Below, in pieces: positions 36,486 through 40,998 of a DNA stretch of 40,998 nt. The notes below the pieces were generated by a model that made no database searches, was not told where the DNA came from, and saw nothing but the letters and a program-made list of their open reading frames with translations. The DNA is taken from positions 1 to 40,998 of the IMG/VR virus record IMGVR_UViG_3300032220_001177. One strand, given 5' to 3'. Both the position numbers and the translations under genes were made by a program. How positions within the stretch are numbered: position 1 is the first letter of the stretch; each line of letters opens with the position of its first letter. This stretch comes from a virus.

Positions 36486-37493
36486 TTAATTATTTTTCCA
36501 AAATGTATAAATTCCTTTTTCAATCTCATAATTATCCCAAACAAATCTTTCTCTTTTTGGTTGTTTTTGAGCCCATTCCCACATTTTTTCTAATCCTTCT
36601 TTTAAATTAGTTTTATGTTCAAAACCCAAAATATCAATTGATTTTTGAAAAGTTGGAACTGCTGTATGTACTTCATGTCTACCTTCTAAATAAACTTTTT
36701 CAGCACCTCCTAAAACTTCAGCAAGTATGTCTGATGCTTCATTTATAGAATACTCATAAATACCTCCTAAATTAATAATTTGTTTAGAGGCCTCAGGTCT
36801 AATAGCTGCATTCCAAAGAGGTTCTAATGAATCATCAATATAACTAAAAGCACGTTTTTGAGTACCATCTCCAAAAATAGTGATTGGTTGACCTTCCATA
36901 TGGTAATACATCCAAATTCCTAATACATTACGATATTTGTCCCAAATATTTTGATTAAGACCGTATACATTATGAGGTCTAATAATACAATAATCTAATC
37001 CATGTTGTTCATTTGCAATTTCAATATCAAGTTCACAGGCTGCCTTAGCAACACCATAAGGATCAATTGGATTACGACGCATATCTTCATGGAAAATACC
37101 TCCTTCACCATGACCATATACAGCCATTGTAGAAGTGAATACTAGACGTTTAACTTCGTGATTAATACAATTATTAACTACGTTAGCTATGGGTAATAAG
37201 TTATTAGTGTAATTATAATTTCTAATAAATGGAGATAAACCCTCAGCAGCATATGCAGCAAAATGATAAACATAATCAGGTTTAAAACTATTAAATATTA
37301 TATCTAAATGCTTAGAATCAGTAGCTAAATTAAGATTATGGAATTGGACTTTGGTATTAACATTTTCTTTATAACCACCTGATAAATCATCAATACCAAT
37401 TACTTTGTAATTTGGTTGGTTTTCAATAATCCAGTCTGCTAAACGACTTCCTAATAGTCCTGCTACTCCTGTTATTAATACTGTTTTTACCAT
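36486..37493 (-). CDS. UDP-glucose 4-epimerase-like SDR
   Basis: Extended SDR with VLITGVAGLLGSRLADWIIE, VYHFAAYAAEG, TSTMAVYG, DPYGVAKAACE (Tyr-x3-Lys intact), RPHNVYG and FGDGTQKRAFSYIDD. GalE-like, 335 aa. The ATG at 37493 overlaps the upstream stop and is preceded by GGGAG, an unusually good Shine-Dalgarno for this genome. Likely interconverts or dehydrates an NDP sugar used by the cluster. Confidence 0.8.
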   Translation of the reverse strand: MVKTVLITGVAGLLGSRLADWIIENQPNYKVIGIDDLSGGYKENVNTKVQFHNLNLATDSKHLDIIFNSFKPDYVYHFAAYAAEGLSPFIRNYNYTNNLLPIANVVNNCINHEVKRLVFTSTMAVYGHGEGGIFHEDMRRNPIDPYGVAKAACELDIEIANEQHGLDYCIIRPHNVYGLNQNIWDKYRNVLGIWMYYHMEGQPITIFGDGTQKRAFSYIDDSLEPLWNAAIRPEASKQIINLGGIYEYSINEASDILAEVLGGAEKVYLEGRHEVHTAVPTFQKSIDILGFEHKTNLKEGLEKMWEWAQKQPKRERFVWDNYEIEKGIYTFWKNN

Positions 37494-37891
37494 GATATCT
37501 CCCAATCTTTAAAATCTGCTGCTAAACAATCAATTTTATAATCTTTACGACCACCCATTATTTCTTGGATTTGGTTTTTAGCAGTATTACGAATACCATT
37601 TAACCCATGGGTTAATGCTAAAGCATTTGGTCCTGATTTTCCACTTCTAACATTTGATTCATTATGCCAAATATGTAAATTCATTTGAGATAATATTACA
37701 ATTGCTCTAATTGTTTCTGCTGTAATTGGTTCTTTACTCTCGTTAAGATGTAACTGGATATCATGTACGATGTCAGATATTTCGGCGGCATATTCTGCTT
37801 TGTGTTCAGTTATAAACACTTCTTTTAACTGTGTGATACTTAATCTATCAATTAATTCACTTAATGTTGGTAGGTATTTTCTATTGCTCAT
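37487..37891 (-). CDS. Conserved phage/glycan-cluster protein (134 aa)
   Basis: YLPTLSELIDRLSITQLKEV, HIWHNESNVRSGKSG and LTHGLNGIRNTAKNQI, then GRKDYKIDCLAA. I recognise this word order from conserved proteins in phage genomes and bacterial surface-glycan loci, without a known reaction. All-helical, soluble. Flanked by a GT2 gene and an epimerase with 4-7 nt overlaps. Confidence 0.65.
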   Translation of the reverse strand: MSNRKYLPTLSELIDRLSITQLKEVFITEHKAEYAAEISDIVHDIQLHLNESKEPITAETIRAIVILSQMNLHIWHNESNVRSGKSGPNALALTHGLNGIRNTAKNQIQEIMGGRKDYKIDCLAADFKDWEISW

Positions 37892-38505
37892 AATGTATTA
37901 TAATAATTGTTTTGTTTTTCTTGTCTTTCTATTGTTTTTGGATGTAATAAACAAAATTCGTCTTGTGCTGGTAAGGTACTATAAATTTTAAACCCATCCA
38001 ACTTTTCGTGGACTTTATTTATCCATTTTATAGAAGGAGAATTTCTATATATTCTCCATTGGTAATCTGGAAAATTAATTCTATCATTTTCAACTCTCCA
38101 CCCCCATTTTTTAATATGTTCTTCACTTATCCCACTTACTGTATTAATTCTTGGAACTACATAAACATCAACTTCTGGGTTTGTTTCTAACAGTGATGGT
38201 AGATTTTGAATTAAATCAATGTGGGGAATTTCATCAGCATCTATCTGGAATATGAAATCGCCGGTGCAGTTTGCTGTTAATAAATTTTTCCAATCTGCAA
38301 AATGTCCTTCAAAGCGGTCGCTTACCAATCGTCCTTCAACTCCTCTAATTGTATCTAAGTAAGTTAATACTTCTTGAGTACCTTTGCTTTGATCGATTAA
38401 TACTACTATTTCATCCTGTAGTCTCTTATTTTTTAATAATAATGTAATGAGTCGTTGTATTTCAACAAACTCATCACATACTGTTACTGCATAACTAATT
38501 TTCAT
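37888..38505 (-). CDS. GT2-family glycosyltransferase (205 aa)
   Basis: MKISYAVTVCDEFVEIQRLI, DEIVVLIDQSKG and FIFQIDADE (DxD at 89-91) form the GT2 nucleotide-sugar-binding half. The C-terminal part (WRVENDRINFPDYQWRIYRN, HPK at the end) matches short WcaA-like transferases. Cytoplasmic. Donor unknown. Confidence 0.8.
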   Translation of the reverse strand: MKISYAVTVCDEFVEIQRLITLLLKNKRLQDEIVVLIDQSKGTQEVLTYLDTIRGVEGRLVSDRFEGHFADWKNLLTANCTGDFIFQIDADEIPHIDLIQNLPSLLETNPEVDVYVVPRINTVSGISEEHIKKWGWRVENDRINFPDYQWRIYRNSPSIKWINKVHEKLDGFKIYSTLPAQDEFCLLHPKTIERQEKQNNYYNTL

Positions 38506-38511
38506 AAAATT

Positions 38512-38967
38512 CTATTTAGGTAATACTCCAATATACGAAAGCGCTTCTATAAAATCACGCTCAGGGAACATTTGGAGTGTAGTCATATCCATTCTCCATT
38601 CATAATATTCATCTTGTTTTCCTAAGATTGGATATTTTGTTTTTTCTTCTTCTAAAACAGGAACAGCTTTTACCGAAGCCCATCCCCAATCTTCTTTAGA
38701 AGGTCCATTAGCAAATATCATCCCTTGTTGGGGTAAATTAACTGTAGAAGGCATCCACATAATTTCATTTTCATCTTTGCTAACTAAATCTTTATAAAGT
38801 TCAGGAAGTATATTGATTTGTTCTTTATAAAAAGTTTCACCTTCTTTCATTAAAGAATTAGTTTGAAACCCACATCCATAACAAAAATATGTTTTAATAT
38901 CTTGGTTCACTTCTTCTACGTAACACGCATCTGAACCACAACGAGAGCAATTAATTAAATTATCCAT
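38512..38967 (-). CDS. Zinc-ribbon phage protein (151 aa)
   Basis: N-terminal CSRC (Cys7, Cys10) and CYGC (Cys29, Cys32) make a zinc ribbon. The remainder has IMWMPSTVNLPQQGMIFANG and WGWASVKAVPVLEEEK, a pattern I know from conserved hypothetical phage proteins. It is embedded in the glycan cluster but need not be part of the pathway. It starts inside the end of the GT4 gene (8 nt overlap). Confidence 0.65.
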   Translation of the reverse strand: MDNLINCSRCGSDACYVEEVNQDIKTYFCYGCGFQTNSLMKEGETFYKEQINILPELYKDLVSKDENEIMWMPSTVNLPQQGMIFANGPSKEDWGWASVKAVPVLEEEKTKYPILGKQDEYYEWRMDMTTLQMFPERDFIEALSYIGVLPK

Positions 38968-40264
38968 TTTTTATTTCAACTTTTTTAGGTAGATTAACTT
39001 TTTTAATAGTAGGGAGTTTTAAAGCAATTTCTTCTGGGAAATTAGGAAGAGATTGGGTTAAAAGAGTATTGAGTTTTTCATTCATTTTGCCCCAACTAAA
39101 TTCTGTTTTACTCTTAAATGATTGACGTTTAGCTTTATCTGTATAATTTTTGTAATTTTCAAATACATCTTTTAAAAAATGTCCTACTTGACCATGATCA
39201 GCAGAAAACCATTGAGACTCAGGTAACAACCATTGATTAGCAGCACTTTGATGAACATTAGTTAATTGACCACCAATTAAATTAGTAAATTCGGGGTTAA
39301 GGAAATCTATATGTCCTGACCAAGCTGTAGTAATTAATGGTTTTTTAGTTAAAGTAAATTCAAGTAATGGTCTACCAAATCCTTCACCTTTAGTTAAGCT
39401 AATCATAGCTTTTACTTTAGAATTATTATATAATTCATTAATTTCTTCATCTGTAAATTCTCCATGGAGTAAATAAACATTTGGTAAGTTTGTAGAATTA
39501 ACTGTTTTTTTAATCACTTTAATTTTCTTTAAAATTTCTTCTCTATCTACATAAGATGAACCTACTTGAGAAGTTTTAAGAATTAATGCTGGTTTTTTAG
39601 ATTTATTTTTAAAAGTTTCATAAAATGCTTTAATTAATAAACCTACATTTTTTCTATCTTCTCCTATGTCTCCGTTAATCCAATGTCCTAAAAATAAATA
39701 AGCAAAATCTTCTTTAATATAACTTAAATCAATATTTTTATTAATATTTTTTTCTAATACTTTATATACATCTGTATTGGCTCCTTCAAATAGTACCTCT
39801 ATTGGTTTTTCTAGTTTAATAGTTCCTTCTAGAGCATTAGTTTGTTTATTTCTTTTTTCAAATTGAGATTGTTGAAAAACATTTTTAGAATGTTCTGAGG
39901 ATACAATATTAAGATTCATCCTGTTACATCCTTCAAGCCAATCTGCTGGGGCTATAGTTGTTTCTACACCTGCGGTAAAACCAATATTATATTTTCCAAC
40001 AGGTTGAAATTCACTAGGAATAGTTACTTGAGCCCAAATTTCAGGCTGTTTAGGTATTTGATTATTTGGAAGAACTAAATCTAATAAAGATGTCCACTCT
40101 GGGTTATCTTGGCAAAATCCGAATGGAGTAGAACCCCATCGTTGGGATAATAATCTTACATTATATTTATCTGTTTTAATAATGGCTTTGATTAAATCTC
40201 TTGAACGAGCACCGTAGCCACTGAAGGTGTCAAAAGGGGAACTTATAATAAATAGTGGTTTCAT
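38960..40264 (-). CDS. GT4-like glycosyltransferase (434 aa)
   Basis: GT-B fold transferase: N-terminal Gly-rich SPFDTFSGYGARSRDLIKAI for acceptor binding; C-terminal FLGHWI, ALILKTS, VYLLHGEFTDEEINELY and TKGEGFGRPLLEF with the ExxxxxxxE pair (Glu294/Glu302), then AWSGHIDFL. These are hallmarks of GT4 retaining enzymes. It directly follows another GT4-like gene (1-nt gap), so two transferases act in series or as a pair. Confidence 0.8.
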   Translation of the reverse strand: MKPLFIISSPFDTFSGYGARSRDLIKAIIKTDKYNVRLLSQRWGSTPFGFCQDNPEWTSLLDLVLPNNQIPKQPEIWAQVTIPSEFQPVGKYNIGFTAGVETTIAPADWLEGCNRMNLNIVSSEHSKNVFQQSQFEKRNKQTNALEGTIKLEKPIEVLFEGANTDVYKVLEKNINKNIDLSYIKEDFAYLFLGHWINGDIGEDRKNVGLLIKAFYETFKNKSKKPALILKTSQVGSSYVDREEILKKIKVIKKTVNSTNLPNVYLLHGEFTDEEINELYNNSKVKAMISLTKGEGFGRPLLEFTLTKKPLITTAWSGHIDFLNPEFTNLIGGQLTNVHQSAANQWLLPESQWFSADHGQVGHFLKDVFENYKNYTDKAKRQSFKSKTEFSWGKMNEKLNTLLTQSLPNFPEEIALKLPTIKKVNLPKKVEIKNG

Positions 40265-40265
40265 A

Positions 40266-40998
40266 TTAATATAACAAATTATGGTTTATAACTTTATCTT
40301 TTACTTCATTAACATTGATTAATTCATATTTTTCTCTTGGTTTCCAAGTTTTAAATAATGTATCAAAGGCTTCAATAACTCTTTGACCTTGAAGAGGTGA
40401 TGTAAATCCTGCTTCATTTAAGGCCCATTCTCTACCTTTTAAACCTTTAGCTTTTCTTTCTTTTTTATCTAAAGAATAAACAGCTAATATTTGTTCAGCA
40501 GCATCTTCGGGACGACATCTATCATCCCATATATAAGGGGTTTGAGGAGAACCTTGAATAGATCGATTATTTGGGAAAACTGGAAAGGCCCATTCTCCAC
40601 ATTTTTTATATTTTCCAGTATTATTAGAAGGAATTTCGGGTGATGGAGTAAACCAATTACCTTCTTCATCTTCAAATTTCATTTGATCTTGCATTCCTCC
40701 TGTTACATTAGCAATAATTGGATTTCCTACTAATATTGCTTCAGTTAATGATAATCCCCACCCTTCATTAGATGTTAATAGAATTTGAGCATCAGATGAA
40801 TTATATAAAAAATTCATTTCATTTGAGTTCATTATTTTATTAGTAAAAATAACATTATATTGATCTCCATTTAGAAATAATTCTTTAATAACTGGGAGGT
40901 CAGTTCCGTGATCTGTTACTAATTCAGTATGGAGTACAAGAGCACATTTTTTAGCTTTTTCTATTGGAAGTTTATCAATAAAATATTTATAAGCTAAC
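40266..40998 (-). CDS. GT4-like glycosyltransferase, 5' end cut by window edge
   Basis: The frame is open from the window edge (first full codon at 40997) to TAA at 40266, so the ATG at 40832 is internal. Visible sequence is the C-terminal donor-binding half: ALVLHTELVTDHGTDLPVIK, YNSSDAQILLTSNEGWGLSL, TEAILVGNPIIANVTGGMQD. The EGWGLSLTEA word is the GT4 Glu pair. A long insertion (PSPEIPSNNTGKYKKCGEWA and onward) follows. Donor unknown. Confidence 0.8.
   Translation of the reverse strand, partial: LAYKYFIDKLPIEKAKKCALVLHTELVTDHGTDLPVIKELFLNGDQYNVIFTNKIMNSNEMNFLYNSSDAQILLTSNEGWGLSLTEAILVGNPIIANVTGGMQDQMKFEDEEGNWFTPSPEIPSNNTGKYKKCGEWAFPVFPNNRSIQGSPQTPYIWDDRCRPEDAAEQILAVYSLDKKERKAKGLKGREWALNEAGFTSPLQGQRVIEAFDTLFKTWKPREKYELINVNEVKDKVINHNLLY

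Noticed and set aside
1-40998. CRISPR array
   Set aside because: No regularly spaced repeats with unique spacers were seen; the recurrent intergenic motif is irregularly spaced and always precedes genes.
26022-40998. The glycan cluster as a fragment of host chromosome
   Set aside because: The genes continue in the same orientation and tight packing as the phage genes, include phage-type proteins (37487, 38512), and no integrase or attachment site is seen; though not excluded without the flanking sequence.

Overview
The window looks like part of a large, AT-rich double-stranded DNA bacteriophage genome infecting a Bacteroidota (flavobacterium-like) host. Every gene I can support is on the minus strand. 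Genes are short, tightly packed and often overlap by ATGA/GTGA. Typical phage families are present: DUF932, HNH endonucleases, a GH73-like lysin, a LamG tail or fibre protein, a 2OG-Fe(II) oxygenase, a metallophosphoesterase, a DksA/TraR-like zinc finger and a tRNA cluster. The host inference rests mainly on 15 near-identical promoters of the form TT(T/A)G-N20-TATATTTAC, close to the Bacteroidota housekeeping consensus (TTTG-N19-TAnnTTTG). No host gene or integration site is visible.

Layout along the plus coordinates, with transcription running from high to low. 1-11.8 kb: a RecA/RadA-like ATPase cut by the window edge, DUF932, a papain-like peptidase-fold protein, zinc ribbons, micro-membrane proteins and many small unknown genes, mostly behind the promoter family. 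Two non-coding blocks (about 2.96-3.40 and 5.36-5.80 kb) carry stem-loops and short repeats. 11.8-13.2 kb: tRNA-Trp, tRNA-Glu and several defective tRNA-like sequences sharing one acceptor stem, with an HNH endonuclease whose 3' end coincides with the 5' end of one of them. 13.2-16.3 kb: a membrane coiled-coil protein and a LamG tail protein. 16.3-18.8 kb: a glycosyltransferase, a 2OG oxygenase, a decayed duplicate of the oxygenase 3' end and a related accessory domain. 18.8-26.0 kb: small genes, a SWIM-finger protein, a lysin and two adjacent HNH genes.

26.0-41.0 kb is a nearly gap-free nucleotide-sugar and glycan operon: glycosyltransferases (GT4, GT2, GT10-like and others), five SDR epimerase/dehydratase-like proteins including a GDP-mannose 4,6-dehydratase-like one, a DegT-family PLP enzyme whose catalytic lysine is replaced by histidine (as in ColD 3-dehydratases), a compact split thiamine-diphosphate enzyme (E1-alpha/E1-beta-like halves of 208 and 176 residues), an RmlC-like 3,5-epimerase, a heptose-kinase-like PfkB protein and a SAM methyltransferase. 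Read together, I infer that this phage builds and transfers an unusual 3,6-dideoxy and possibly branched-chain sugar, either to modify host surface glycans or to decorate its own virion. This cluster, the rigid promoter family with its internal inverted repeat, and the defective tRNA cluster are the most interesting parts of the window.
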